A stretch of 64,000 bases of DNA from Silicimonas sp. Its GTDB lineage: Bacteria; Pseudomonadota; Alphaproteobacteria; Rhodobacterales; Rhodobacteraceae. The notes below the pieces were generated by a model, which was not told the DNA's origin, did no database searches, and saw only the letters and a program-made list of their open reading frames with translations. The translations under genes were made by a program, and so were the position numbers. This document shows positions 33,312 through 41,881 of the stretch, piece by piece. Numbering within the stretch: the stretch's first letter is position 1; every line of letters begins with the position of its first letter. Location: assembly GCA_013002465.1 (NCBI GenBank), contig JABDJO010000127.1, forward strand, positions 1-64,000. Direction: 5' to 3'.

Positions 33312-34852
33312 GCGGCACCTTCCTTCAGCACCAGTTCGACGGCAATCCGGCGCGCCAAAGCCTCTAACCCAATGTGGCGCAACAGGGCCAGCGACTGCGT
33401 TGTTGCTTTCGGATTTCCCGCCGCTCCGTCCTGAAGCTGGGAAATCGCGCGCAAAAGCGCTTCGCCTGTGCGGCCGTCGTCAATCAGAGCCTGATAGGCG
33501 CTTCCCGGTCCAATGGCCGAAAGGCCGCGCAGGACGGCGCGACCAAGGTCGTCGGGTGCGGGCCCGGTGTTGCCCTGGCCCAGGGCCACTGCAAGCAGGA
33601 ACCTGTCTTTTTCGGTCGCAAAATCCGCCGCAAGCTGCGGTCGCCCGGCCCAAAGGGCAATTTCAAAGGCCAGGTGCGCCGCCCTTTGGTCAAGTTCAAG
33701 ACCCTCGATGCGATCCGCCACCCAAGGCGCAAACGCGGACTTGAACCCGCCCAGATTGGCCGCGCGCCAAGCTGCGGGTAACGTCTTCTGCACGTCGGCG
33801 ATATCACGTTTGTCCAGTGCCCGTTGCAGCGCCCGAACGGCCGCCACCCGATCGAATATGCCGCCCGACGCCGCGGGCTTACGTTCTGAAAAAACCTCGA
33901 TCAGCCGCTCGATCGGCAGGGCATCCACCGCCGTCAGACGTTCCGCTGCCTTCAGCCGCGCCTGCCATCCCACAATGTCCGACAGATCGGCGACGGCGAA
34001 AGCTACGGGCAGTTCACCGGTTGGAATGCGTTCGCCCACGGCTTCGTAAAGTCGGAACAACAACGGCGATGGCAACCGGGGTGCTTGCGGAAGCGGATCG
34101 CCTTCGAACAACTCGGGGTCAAGGAAGTGCAGCAATAGCTGATCTTCGTCATCGGACAGGATGCCAAGCGCTTCGGCATTTCCAAGCGTAAGCGCGGCCA
34201 CATCCCATTCGCCAAGCCGCGCAAGGCAAAAAATGCGCGCCGGATAGGTCGGCGACAGATCGGGGGTTTCGCCGATCTGACGGCAGGCATCGGTTTCCGT
34301 TCCTGTCAGCAGAGCGATGTCGAACGTGCGGCGAAAGTACGCGGGCCGGGGATCATCGGCTGCAACGATCAACTGCCCGGCAAGATCAAGCTGCCCCATG
34401 GCCAAAAGCCGGTCGACACGGGCAAGGAAAAAGCTGTCGTCGACCACCGCGTCAATCGGCGGGTCCAATTCAAGTGTCAAAAGATCGCGCAGGAAACCCA
34501 ACAGCGAAGGCGGCGCGTCGGCACCAATATTCAAGGTGGCAAGAGTACGCGCAAGATCGCTGGCGGACGTGCGCCCCCAAAGGCCCGGATCCAGCCCGAA
34601 GTCGGTGGCGGGGCGCAATCCCGCCCGATCCGGCAGGGGAGCGTCCAACGCCATGACGGTGATCTCGCCGGGAAGTGAGGCAAAGGGCACATGCGGTTGA
34701 GGCTGGTCTTCGACCTCCGGCAGATCGACCGAGTCCGACAGCCATCCTATGGCCGACAGGGGTGCGTCCCCGGTCGCAAAAGCCATCCCCCAAGGGAAAA
34801 TCCCCATGGCAAGTACACCCAGCAACATCTTGATGTTGCGTCTAATTTTCAT
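33308..34852 (-). CDS. Uncharacterised secreted alpha-helical protein upstream of xerD
   Basis: 514 residues from the ATG at 34852 (MKIRRNIKMLLGVLAMG), with a signal peptide ending GMAFATG. The mature protein is helical and acidic, resembling TPR/SHL-type repeats (SLLGFLRDLLTLELDPPID, LAMGQLDLAGQLIVAADDP, ARLGEWDVAALTLGNAEALG), but I cannot name a family. It starts inside the last codons of a 44-residue membrane protein gene and overlaps xerD by ATGA. The three genes therefore form one coupled unit. It is likely periplasmic. Function is unknown. Confidence 0.72.
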   Translation of the reverse strand: MKIRRNIKMLLGVLAMGIFPWGMAFATGDAPLSAIGWLSDSVDLPEVEDQPQPHVPFASLPGEITVMALDAPLPDRAGLRPATDFGLDPGLWGRTSASDLARTLATLNIGADAPPSLLGFLRDLLTLELDPPIDAVVDDSFFLARVDRLLAMGQLDLAGQLIVAADDPRPAYFRRTFDIALLTGTETDACRQIGETPDLSPTYPARIFCLARLGEWDVAALTLGNAEALGILSDDEDQLLLHFLDPELFEGDPLPQAPRLPSPLLFRLYEAVGERIPTGELPVAFAVADLSDIVGWQARLKAAERLTAVDALPIERLIEVFSERKPAASGGIFDRVAAVRALQRALDKRDIADVQKTLPAAWRAANLGGFKSAFAPWVADRIEGLELDQRAAHLAFEIALWAGRPQLAADFATEKDRFLLAVALGQGNTGPAPDDLGRAVLRGLSAIGPGSAYQALIDDGRTGEALLRAISQLQDGAAGNPKATTQSLALLRHIGLEALARRIAVELVLKEGAA

Positions 34853-34976
34853 CCAATGACACCGGAGCGCTGACATCCGATTGCTCGGGGCTGAGATCGC
34901 CCAGATACGCGTACCCCAAGATCGCAGCTGCAACCAGAACGGCCAGCACAAGGATAAATTTCAGCAGTCGAAGCAT
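34842..34976 (-). CDS. Small single-pass membrane protein (44 aa)
   Basis: A 44-residue gene too short for usual cut-offs: start ATG at 34976, stop TAG at 34842-34844. It opens MLRLLKFILVLAVLVAAAIL, a clean membrane segment, followed by GYAYLGDLSPEQSDVSAP and an acidic end. The coding frame overlaps the start of the next gene by 11 bases and faces aroK across about 120 bases. Strong hydrophobic segment, good codon use and coupling make it a likely real gene. Function is unknown, possibly a partner of the secreted helical protein. Confidence 0.65.
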   Translation of the reverse strand: MLRLLKFILVLAVLVAAAILGYAYLGDLSPEQSDVSAPVSLDEN

Positions 34977-35098
34977 CCCAATAAACCTCTTGCCTCTGAC
35001 CCGGATATTCCGGATCCACGCCGCACTTTGGCGGTCTTTCGGGATTTATAACTGGTCTTTTGCGGAAGATCACGCCATTCAAGGCGACGGACCGGAAA

Positions 35099-35665
35099 GA
35101 AGTGCTGGACGCTGCTGTTTTGCCATTCAAACTTAAGAAAACCGTGGTCATGGTCGGCATGATGGGCGCCGGCAAGACCGCCATCGGCACCGCTTTGGCG
35201 CGTCGGCTGGACGTGCCGTTCCTGGACAGCGATACCGAGATCGAACGCGCCGCAAATCTGACCATTGCCGAGATTTTTGAACGCAACGGCGAAGATTTCT
35301 TTCGCGCCCGCGAAACCCAGGTCATTGCCCGGCTTCTGGATGGCAGCGCCTCGATACTGTCGACCGGGGGTGGCGCGTTCCTTCGGGGCGAAAACCGACA
35401 GATGATTTCCCAGAACGGTGTGTCGGTTTGGCTTAGCGCGGACCTTGAGCTTCTTTGGCAGCGGGTGCGCCACAAGACCACGCGGCCGCTTTTGCATACG
35501 GCGAACCCCAAGGAAACGCTTGCGTCGATCCAAAAGGACCGCGACCCGGTTTATGGGTTGGCCGATCTTACGGTGAAGGCTGACGCCGAATACTCGATTG
35601 AAGACATGACCGACCGGGTGATTGCGTCGCTTTTGACCCGACCAGATGTGCTGGAGAACGCCTGA
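35099..35665 (+). CDS. aroK: Shikimate kinase
   Basis: 188 residues from the GTG at 35099 (ggaaag ahead); a TTG at 35060 gives a 201-residue version. AroK phosphorylates shikimate with ATP in the chorismate pathway. The Walker A is VVMVGMMGAGKTAIG, the shikimate-binding Asp is in FLDSDTEIE, the Arg in FFRARETQVI, and GGGAFLR is the substrate loop; the lid is HKTTRPLL. Its stop overlaps the aroB start (TGATG), the usual aroK-aroB pair. Confidence 0.93.
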   Translation, partial: EVLDAAVLPFKLKKTVVMVGMMGAGKTAIGTALARRLDVPFLDSDTEIERAANLTIAEIFERNGEDFFRARETQVIARLLDGSASILSTGGGAFLRGENRQMISQNGVSVWLSADLELLWQRVRHKTTRPLLHTANPKETLASIQKDRDPVYGLADLTVKADAEYSIEDMTDRVIASLLTRPDVLENA

Positions 35666-36780
35666 TGAGCTTTGAGACCATTCACGTCCCTCTTGGAGAC
35701 CGCAGTTATGACGTCCGCGTGGGCCAGGGGCTTTTGGCAACCGCAGGGGCGCAGATCGCGCCGATCCTGCATCGTGCCCGTGTCGCCGTTCTAACAGATG
35801 AAACCGTCGCCGCGCGCCACCTCGACACACTTGAAAGCGGTCTTGACGCTGCTGGCATTCAGATGGTGTCGCTGGCCTTGCCCGCGGGCGAAGCCACCAA
35901 AAGCTGGCCAGCGCTTGAAAAATCGGTCGAATGGCTGTTGTCGGAGCGCATCGAACGTCAGGATGTTCTTGTTGCCTTGGGTGGCGGTGTGATTGGCGAT
36001 CTTGCGGGCTTTGCCGCCGCGATCCTGCGGCGCGGTGTGCGTTTCGTTCAGATCCCGACGTCTTTGCTGGCGCAGGTCGACAGTTCGGTCGGCGGCAAGA
36101 CGGGCATCAATTCGCCCCATGGCAAGAACCTTGTCGGCGCATTTCATCAACCCTCGCTGGTGCTGGCCGATATCGGCGTGCTTGATACCCTGGCACCGAG
36201 GGATTTTCTGGCCGGGTATGGCGAGGTGGTCAAATATGGTCTTTTGGGCGATGCCGACTTTTTTCAGTGGCTGGAAACCAACGGTCCGGCACTTGCCGCG
36301 GGTGATCGCGCACTGAGGTCCCGGGCGGTCTGCCGATCCGTGGAAATGAAGGCAGACATCGTCGCCCGCGACGAAACCGAGCAAGGCGACCGGGCACTGT
36401 TGAACCTTGGCCATACCTTCTGCCACGCGCTTGAGGCCGCCACCGGGTATTCTGACCGTCTGCTGCACGGCGAGGGCGTGGCAGTCGGATGCGCGCTGGC
36501 GTTCGAAATGTCGGCGCGAATGGGGCTTTGTTCGCAGGAGGACCCAAGCCGGGTGCGTGTGCATTTGAAATCCATGGGCATGAAGACAGACGTTGCCGAT
36601 ATACCGGGCGACCTGCCGGGTCCGGAAGAGTTCATCGCGTTGATGGGGCAGGATAAAAAGGTGATTGACGGGCAACTGCGCCTGATCCTTGCGCGCGGGA
36701 TCGGCGATGCCTTCGTGGCCGACGACGTTCCGGGCGATATCCTGAAATCGGTGCTGCAAGATGCGCTGTCGGCGCGCTGA
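35665..36780 (+). CDS. aroB: 3-dehydroquinate synthase
   Basis: 371 residues. AroB cyclises DAHP to 3-dehydroquinate using NAD and zinc. The NAD loop is LVALGGGVIGDLAGFAAAI, the substrate loop is VDSSVGGKTGINSPHGKNLVG (read around residues 130-150), and the metal ligands are Glu in GYGEVVKYG, His in NLGHTFCHALE and His in LLHGEGVAVG. Length is typical. It is translationally coupled to aroK. A degraded fragment of an unrelated gene follows its stop. Confidence 0.96.
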   Translation: MSFETIHVPLGDRSYDVRVGQGLLATAGAQIAPILHRARVAVLTDETVAARHLDTLESGLDAAGIQMVSLALPAGEATKSWPALEKSVEWLLSERIERQDVLVALGGGVIGDLAGFAAAILRRGVRFVQIPTSLLAQVDSSVGGKTGINSPHGKNLVGAFHQPSLVLADIGVLDTLAPRDFLAGYGEVVKYGLLGDADFFQWLETNGPALAAGDRALRSRAVCRSVEMKADIVARDETEQGDRALLNLGHTFCHALEAATGYSDRLLHGEGVAVGCALAFEMSARMGLCSQEDPSRVRVHLKSMGMKTDVADIPGDLPGPEEFIALMGQDKKVIDGQLRLILARGIGDAFVADDVPGDILKSVLQDALSAR

Positions 36781-36782
36781 CG

Positions 36783-37070
36783 TCGATCTTTCGCGAAGTT
36801 CTCGGGTCCGACTATTACCTGCTTCCCATGACGGTCAGGTAGTTCCACGAACCACGCCCATACGCATTTCAAGGCGCAGCCTCTTCAGGCGGCGCCCATG
36901 TTTCGGCTCGTAATCTGCGGCGAATTTTCGGATTCCCTACGATTGAGGATCAACTCGCGGTCAATACTTGGTTGCAGATGACCGAAGGCGGGGTCGAGTT
37001 CTATTCGCAGGCCGATTTTCCGCTCATAGGGCGGTTGGTCCACTATCGCGGAACAGTCAGACCGGTCTAG
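36783..37070 (+). pseudogene. Remnant of a DUF4166-like gene
   Basis: A 96-codon frame between aroB and ssb that has no start codon and one in-frame stop (TAG at 36840-36842). It reads SIFREVLGSDYYLLPMTVR, stop, FHEPRPYAFQGAASSGG, then ARNLRRIFGFPTIEDQ, VNTWLQMTEGGVEFYSQADF and a final stop at 37068-37070. This resembles the start of DUF4166 proteins (YRRVLG, LP..VR.LH, ARLFGFP). The rest of the domain is missing, so it looks like a truncated decaying copy. The family call is from memory of the pattern. The final stop overlaps the ssb stop from the other strand. Confidence 0.55.
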
Positions 37071-37537
37071 AACGGGATCTCGTCGTCCAAATCCTGATTT
37101 GCGGGGGCCTGCTGATCGCTTCCACCGCCGCCGCCGTAGCTGTCACGGTCATCATATCCGCCGCCACCGCCGCCGCCACTGTCGCCACGGCTATCCAGAA
37201 GTGTCAGTTCGCCCCGATAGGGTCTGAGAACAACTTCGGTCGAATAGCGGTCGTTGCCTGACTGATCCTGCCACTTGCGGGTTTCCAACTGGCCTTCGAT
37301 GTACACCTTCGAGCCCTTGCGCAGATATTGTTCCGCAATCCGGGCAAGCGGTTCCGAAAAGATGGCAACCGAGTGCCATTCGGTGCGTTCGCGGCGTTCA
37401 CCGGTGTTGCGATCTTTCCAGTTTTCAGACGTCGCAATACGCAGATTGCAGACCTTGCCGCCATTCTGGAATGTGCGGGTTTCCGGATCGCGGCCCAGAT
37501 TTCCGACGATGATGACCTTGTTTACCGAGCCTGCCAT
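37067..37537 (-). CDS. ssb: Single-stranded DNA-binding protein
   Basis: 156 residues. The OB-fold (1-110) starts [20 protein letters not shown] and has [20 protein letters not shown] and [16 protein letters not shown] Gly/Asp-rich flexible linker follows (about 117-143), with the acidic tip DLDDEIPF that recruits repair and replication partners. SSB protects single-stranded DNA in replication and repair. I looked for an alphaproteobacterial SOS box (GTTC-N7-GTTC) upstream and did not find one. Confidence 0.97.
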   Translation of the reverse strand: MAGSVNKVIIVGNLGRDPETRTFQNGGKVCNLRIATSENWKDRNTGERRERTEWHSVAIFSEPLARIAEQYLRKGSKVYIEGQLETRKWQDQSGNDRYSTEVVLRPYRGELTLLDSRGDSGGGGGGGYDDRDSYGGGGGSDQQAPANQDLDDEIPF

Positions 37538-37691
37538 GGTGGTATTTCCCCCCCGAATCTCTTGTTGTCGGCGGAATGTACACTCACCACAGCGGGGTTA
37601 ACAGGGTGTGAAGGCTACCGGACCAAATTGAATGAAACTGTCCGGCATCTGCTCGAAAACGTCCCTGGGCGTCAGTGCTCCCTTGAGCGCC

Positions 37692-38684
37692 TCAGATGTC
37701 CAGTTCGACCGACACCGGAAAGTGATCAGAGGCCGTCAAAAGGGCATCTCGAAGCTCGGGCATCTGTTCGCAGGCTGGATCATCAAAAGGATGCCAGATC
37801 CGCCAGTCATGGGCTTTGTCGCGCAAATCCGGTGAAACCATGACGTAATCCAGAAGTGCCTGCATCCAGCGCCCTTTGATCCAGAACCGGGCCGAGGCTG
37901 GCGCAATACCACCCAAACGACGGCGCAAAATGGTTTCAGCGTGGGGATCGTAAAGCCGCCTGTCGTCCACGTCGCCAATCACGATTTCAACGCCCGAGCG
38001 ACCGAACAGCCGTTCGTATTCGTCCAATCCCGGGCCGTCGTTGAAATCGCCAAGCACAATCAGGGGATCGTCCTGGTCCAGATGGTCTTCGACCCGTTCG
38101 CGCAGCCAAATACACTGTGCCAGTTGCTTGCGCCGGTTCTGGATCGCGATCCGCATCACTTCCTCGGGTCGCCGCGCCCCGTGCGGGGCTTTCGATTTCG
38201 CATGGACCCCGATCAATCGCAGAGCCGTCCCATTTGCCGTCGTCACAGCCAGTTCAAGCGGCGGTTTGGACCAGCGCACCTTCTCGGGCGCGTCGTCGAC
38301 ATCCAGGTCAATGCGGTACTCGGCGTCAAATCTTGGCTGCCCAATCGGATCGTGTTTGGCCGTTAGTTTCTCGGGGTCATACAGCAGCGCGATTTCTTGC
38401 TGGGTATCGTTCACGAACCCCTGCACCGCGCGGCAACACCGCAATCCCATCACTTCGGCAAAATTCTGAAGGGCGGCAACCCCGTCCCGGCGCCGGTGAC
38501 TGTCAGGCGCCTCGATGATCATGACCGCATCGGCGTCGAGCGCCGTAAAGACGATCCCGAGGGCCTCAAGTTGCTGGTGGCGGGTTACGTCGTGTCGCCC
38601 TGACCATTCATCGTCATCCAGCGGCCGACTTTCGTCGTCAAAAAGGTTGGAAAACCACTCGACGTTATAGGTCGCGATGCGCAT
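37692..38684 (-). CDS. Endonuclease/exonuclease/phosphatase family protein
   Basis: 330 residues from the ATG at 38684, overlapping the upstream gene's stop (TGATG). Motifs of the EEP (DNase I-like) fold are present in order: RIATYNVEWF, VMIIEAPDS (Glu position), LIGVHAKSK, VLGDFNDGPG and the end TASDHFPVSVEL. The substrate (DNA, RNA or phosphoinositide-like) is not evident. No signal peptide is seen, so it is probably cytoplasmic. It is coupled to the DjlA-like gene. Confidence 0.85.
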   Translation of the reverse strand: MRIATYNVEWFSNLFDDESRPLDDDEWSGRHDVTRHQQLEALGIVFTALDADAVMIIEAPDSHRRRDGVAALQNFAEVMGLRCCRAVQGFVNDTQQEIALLYDPEKLTAKHDPIGQPRFDAEYRIDLDVDDAPEKVRWSKPPLELAVTTANGTALRLIGVHAKSKAPHGARRPEEVMRIAIQNRRKQLAQCIWLRERVEDHLDQDDPLIVLGDFNDGPGLDEYERLFGRSGVEIVIGDVDDRRLYDPHAETILRRRLGGIAPASARFWIKGRWMQALLDYVMVSPDLRDKAHDWRIWHPFDDPACEQMPELRDALLTASDHFPVSVELDI

Positions 38685-39364
38685 CAGGCAGCTTCCTTGC
38701 GGATCGACTCCCAAGCCTTGTTGATGGCCACCAGTCGTTTTTCCGAAAGCTTGATGGCCTCTTCCGGTACGCCGCGCGCGATCATCCGGTCGGGATGGCT
38801 TTCGCGGACAAGCTGCCGCCAGGCCTTCTGCACGTCTTCCACCGCCGTTCCGGGCTCAACCCCCAATACATCCCATGGATCGGGTTCGGCGTCCGGGACA
38901 AACCGGGCGCGCAATGCGCGGAACTGGCGATCCGACATGCCGAATATCGTCGCAACGCGCGCCAGATAATCGTCTTCGCCTGCGTGATAGTTTCCGTCGG
39001 CCACCGCAATGTGAAACAACCCCTCGATCAGATCGCAAAGCGTTTGGTCGGCTTCCTGAAACATGCTCGCCACGCGCCGAGCATAATCTTCGAAACCCGC
39101 CACATCCTGACGCGCAAGGTTAAAAACCTTGGCTGCACTTTGTTCATCCTCGCGCGGGATATGAAAAACCTCGCGGAATGCGGCGACCTCGTCGCGGGTC
39201 ACAAGCCCGTCGGCCTTGGCCATCTTCGCGCCCAAGGCAATCACCGCGATGGTGAATCCAACTGATCGTTCAGGCGGCGAGCGCAGTTTTTCAAAAACCT
39301 GCGCCAGGCTTTCGCCAGCAGTTAGGGCGGAAATCGCCTCGGAAATACGTGTCCAGATTGACAT
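38684..39364 (-). CDS. DjlA-like TerB plus J-domain protein
   Basis: 226 residues. Residues about 35-150 form a TerB-like helical domain (FTIAVIALGAKMAKADGLVT, IAVADGNYHAGEDDYLARVA). Residues about 160-226 are a J-domain: PWDVLGVEPGTAVEDVQKAW and the HPD tripeptide in SHPDRMIARG. J-domains stimulate DnaK. Unlike E. coli DjlA there is no N-terminal membrane segment, so it is soluble. The first gene of a two-gene unit with the EEP-family gene. Confidence 0.87.
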   Translation of the reverse strand: MSIWTRISEAISALTAGESLAQVFEKLRSPPERSVGFTIAVIALGAKMAKADGLVTRDEVAAFREVFHIPREDEQSAAKVFNLARQDVAGFEDYARRVASMFQEADQTLCDLIEGLFHIAVADGNYHAGEDDYLARVATIFGMSDRQFRALRARFVPDAEPDPWDVLGVEPGTAVEDVQKAWRQLVRESHPDRMIARGVPEEAIKLSEKRLVAINKAWESIRKEAA

Positions 39365-39422
39365 TTGAGTGACAGTAATGCCCTTCGCAGGCTAAGGAAA
39401 TCGGAATTCACCAGTCCTGGCT

Positions 39423-39908
39423 TTAACTTGGCCCCAGCCATTTGCGCATCAACACGAGGTCCATCCAGCGACCGAATTTGAAGCCCACCTTTGGCAGTCG
39501 CGCAATTTCTTCGTACCCAAGTCGTGCGTGAAAGGCGACACCGGCCGGGTTTTCGGCACTGACGCCAGCCCAAAGCGACCCGATGTCGGCGGCACGGGCA
39601 TGATCTTCGGCGGCCGCCATCAGGGCACGACCCACCCCTTTGCCGCGCGCTGTCTCGGCTAGGACGATGGTATGTTCGGCCGTGCGGGCATATCCCGCCC
39701 CTTTGCGAAACTGATCATAAGTAACAAAGCCCACAACCTGTCCATCAACCTCGGCCACCAAAAAACACGGCAAGGTGCGTATGGCCTCGCCAAATTCCGC
39801 CTCTGTGCGCTCTTGTGGATTGAACGTGATCGACGTGTCCCGAATGATCGGGTTCTGGATCTCGGCCAACCGTGCGGCGTCCCCTACCACAGCCCGACGC
39901 ACGATCAT
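39423..39908 (-). CDS. GNAT acetyltransferase, phosphinothricin-acetyltransferase-like
   Basis: 161 residues. It matches the Pat/Bar/YncA branch: [55 protein letters not shown] (acetyl-CoA loop), NPAGVAFHARLGYEE, and KFGRWMDLVLM near the end. Such enzymes acetylate L-amino acids or phosphinothricin analogues, and many act on methionine sulfoximine or aromatic amines. The exact substrate is unknown. Its ATG overlaps the VOC gene's stop (ATGA). Confidence 0.88.
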   Translation of the reverse strand: MIVRRAVVGDAARLAEIQNPIIRDTSITFNPQERTEAEFGEAIRTLPCFLVAEVDGQVVGFVTYDQFRKGAGYARTAEHTIVLAETARGKGVGRALMAAAEDHARAADIGSLWAGVSAENPAGVAFHARLGYEEIARLPKVGFKFGRWMDLVLMRKWLGPS

Positions 39909-40531
39909 GCCAGAACCCGTTTCCCTTCGGGCGTTGAAATCGACGCAATCAGGCGTTTTTCCGGGCCTTTGCGCACGGATACCAAATCAACGGTCTCAAG
40001 GGCCGGAAATGCCACCAACAGCGTCGCGGCATCGGGGTGGAACACGTCCAGTCGGGTCAGACGAAACCCATGATCAGGCAGTCGGCGGTTCGGGTGCGTC
40101 GTGCCGCTCCACTGCATAAGAGCAGGGGCGGCGTCGTCGAAGGGCAGACGGCCGAATTCCGGCACCCCCATGCGCCAGGACATGTCCCCGCGCGATATCG
40201 TCATCGGGCGACCGGAGCCAGCGGGAGCGGCATCCAAAGCTTCGTCCAGATCATCGGTGCGGCAAATCCAGTTCATGACGCGCGGTGGCCCGGAATAGGC
40301 ATCAAGATTGAACCAGCGTCGATGCCTTGGTTTTGGGGCTGCCGGATCGACCGCGATCACTTCCAGGTATGCATCCGGCCCAAGGGACAGCAGCCTGTTA
40401 TGAGTACCCATGTCGGGGTGCTGCCCGCCCGGAGACAGTTCTGCCCCCAGAACAGCCTCGACAAAGGACGCGCCCTCCTCAAGGGTCCTGCAAACCACGG
40501 CAATATGGTCCAGAGATAGAGAAAATCTCAT
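39905..40531 (-). CDS. Glyoxalase-like VOC family protein
   Basis: 208 residues. [21 protein letters not shown] and [20 protein letters not shown] follow the glyoxalase-like (Glyoxalase_3) pattern with the His and Glu of a vicinal oxygen chelate metal site. The C-terminal half repeats a weaker module. The reaction is unknown. It is the first gene of a coupled pair with the acetyltransferase and is divergent from the LysE gene across 161 bases in which I see no other gene. Confidence 0.82.
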   Translation of the reverse strand: MRFSLSLDHIAVVCRTLEEGASFVEAVLGAELSPGGQHPDMGTHNRLLSLGPDAYLEVIAVDPAAPKPRHRRWFNLDAYSGPPRVMNWICRTDDLDEALDAAPAGSGRPMTISRGDMSWRMGVPEFGRLPFDDAAPALMQWSGTTHPNRRLPDHGFRLTRLDVFHPDAATLLVAFPALETVDLVSVRKGPEKRLIASISTPEGKRVLA

Positions 40532-40692
40532 TTTCTTGTACTTTTCTGCAAGCAGACCGCGCTCTTGTCGAGTCCGGACGCCTAACTTTTTAAAGTGCCG
40601 TTACGGAGCGACGACCTGTGAACGCATAGGATCAGTGGGCAACCTTGCTCAAAGGGCTTTCTCCTTGGAACCGTCCGATCTAAGGGTTTTCC

Positions 40693-41295
40693 ATGACCTT
40701 TGACGTTTTCTTCGCCCTTGTTGGTTTTGCCTTGGCAACCTCGATCACACCGGGGCCCAACAACCTCATGCTGATGGCGTCGGGCGCCAATTTCGGATTT
40801 CGGCGCACCGTGCCTCATATGGCCGGAATCAGCCTTGGGCACATGTTCATGATCGTGCTTATCGGCCTGGGATTGATCCGATTGTTCGAGACCTTTCCGC
40901 TGCTTCACACGGCGCTGACAATTGCCAGTGTTGCTTATCTTTTGTTCCTTGCCTGGAAGATCGCCCATGCCGCCCCGCCAGCCGAAGGCAAGGCCGGAGG
41001 CACGCCAATGACGTTCCTGCAGGCCGCAGCGTTTCAATGGGTGAACCCCAAGGCCTGGTTCATGGCGCTGACGGCGATCACCGTCTATGCGCCGTCACAA
41101 AGCCTTGCCGCGATCCTGTCGGTGGCCGCGGTGTTTGCCGCGGTTAACCTGCCGTCGGTGTCCGTCTGGACCTGGATGGGCCAGCAGATCCGGCGGTATC
41201 TGACCAGTCATAATCGCCTGAGAACCTTCAACTGGACGATGGCCGCGCTTCTGGTGGCCTCGCTTGCGCTGATTCTGAAACCCGTGTCAGGTTAA
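40693..41295 (+). CDS. LysE/RhtB-family exporter
   Basis: 200 residues with about six membrane segments. The family signature is in the first helix, ALATSITPGPNNLMLMASGA, with the conserved PGPN. LysE/RhtB carriers export amino acids or their analogues. FQWVNPKAWFMALTAIT is the second conserved part. The 3' end overlaps the convergent MAPEG gene by nine bases. The substrate is not predictable. Confidence 0.9.
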   Translation: MTFDVFFALVGFALATSITPGPNNLMLMASGANFGFRRTVPHMAGISLGHMFMIVLIGLGLIRLFETFPLLHTALTIASVAYLLFLAWKIAHAAPPAEGKAGGTPMTFLQAAAFQWVNPKAWFMALTAITVYAPSQSLAAILSVAAVFAAVNLPSVSVWTWMGQQIRRYLTSHNRLRTFNWTMAALLVASLALILKPVSG

Positions 41296-41772
41296 CAGCC
41301 GCCAGAGCGACACGATGGTTGCAAAAACCGTCGGATAGAAAGTGGCTGCAAATCCCACGGCCCTCATCGGCGGCGAAAGGTGATAGCCGACCCAGAACAG
41401 CACCCGGGCCACCCCAAGGGAGATCCCGAGCGCAATGACGGTCACCGACCCAAGCTGCATCGCAACGAATGGCCAAAGCAGGACGGCCAAAAGCATCTGC
41501 TCGCTTGTGTTGGTCAGAACCCGTTGGTCGATGTCTGCCGCCGAGCCCGGTCGAAAGGCCTCTCCGTCAATGATCTCGTCATCGAAAAATCGCCGCCCGG
41601 CCAAGCGCCCGATCACCAAAAGCAGAACAAGGCCGCCCGGAACAAACGCATAGACCAGCGCAAGATTGAGCGGAATAAAGGGCTGCGGCCCCTGCCCTGG
41701 CAGCCAAACGATCAGGATAGCCCAAATCGCGCCAATGCCCATGCCCGCAAGAATTTGTCGACGCTTCGTCAT
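41287..41772 (-). CDS. MAPEG-family membrane protein
   Basis: 161 residues, four membrane segments. The MAPEG-type stretch is DQRVLTNTSEQMLLAVLLWP (around residues 80-100) with the Arg, Asn and Glu of the glutathione-binding helix, and RVLFWVGYHLSPPMRAVGF later. MAPEG proteins include microsomal glutathione transferases; bacterial members are mostly uncharacterised. It lies downstream of the methylmalonyl-CoA mutase in the same direction but behind a terminator-like hairpin. Confidence 0.8.
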   Translation of the reverse strand: MTKRRQILAGMGIGAIWAILIVWLPGQGPQPFIPLNLALVYAFVPGGLVLLLVIGRLAGRRFFDDEIIDGEAFRPGSAADIDQRVLTNTSEQMLLAVLLWPFVAMQLGSVTVIALGISLGVARVLFWVGYHLSPPMRAVGFAATFYPTVFATIVSLWRLLT

Positions 41773-41783
41773 CTGACCTCACT

Positions 41784-41820
41784 CCACCCCTCTTCTTGGC
41801 GGAAATATCCTGGGGGAGTG
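41784..41820 (-). repeat. Rhodobacteraceae-type post-terminator motif, copy 2
   Basis: On the minus strand, just after the hairpin at 41821-41841, the sequence reads ctcccccaggatatttcc and then gccaagaagagg. It aligns with the copy after mmsA (21847-21881): ctcc, a short GC run, (g)gatatttt, and a purine-rich aagaag end. Same order relative to gene and hairpin in both cases. Confidence 0.45.
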
Positions 41821-41841
41821 CGAGGGGGCAACGCCCCCTCG
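41821..41841 (-). terminator. Terminator-like hairpin after methylmalonyl-CoA mutase
   Basis: Perfect 9-bp stem cgagggggc / gccccctcg with a 3-base loop, 41 bases after the mutase stop. There is no T-run, but the family-typical motif follows directly, as behind mmsA. Confidence 0.6.
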
Positions 41842-41881
41842 CCCCGGGCGACCGGCGCAGCGGGGCGCAAATCCCTAGCCA

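Noticed and set aside
36783-37070. Intact small gene between aroB and ssb
   Set aside because: The frame lacks a usable start before the TAG at 36840 and keeps only part of a domain, so a remnant is the better call.
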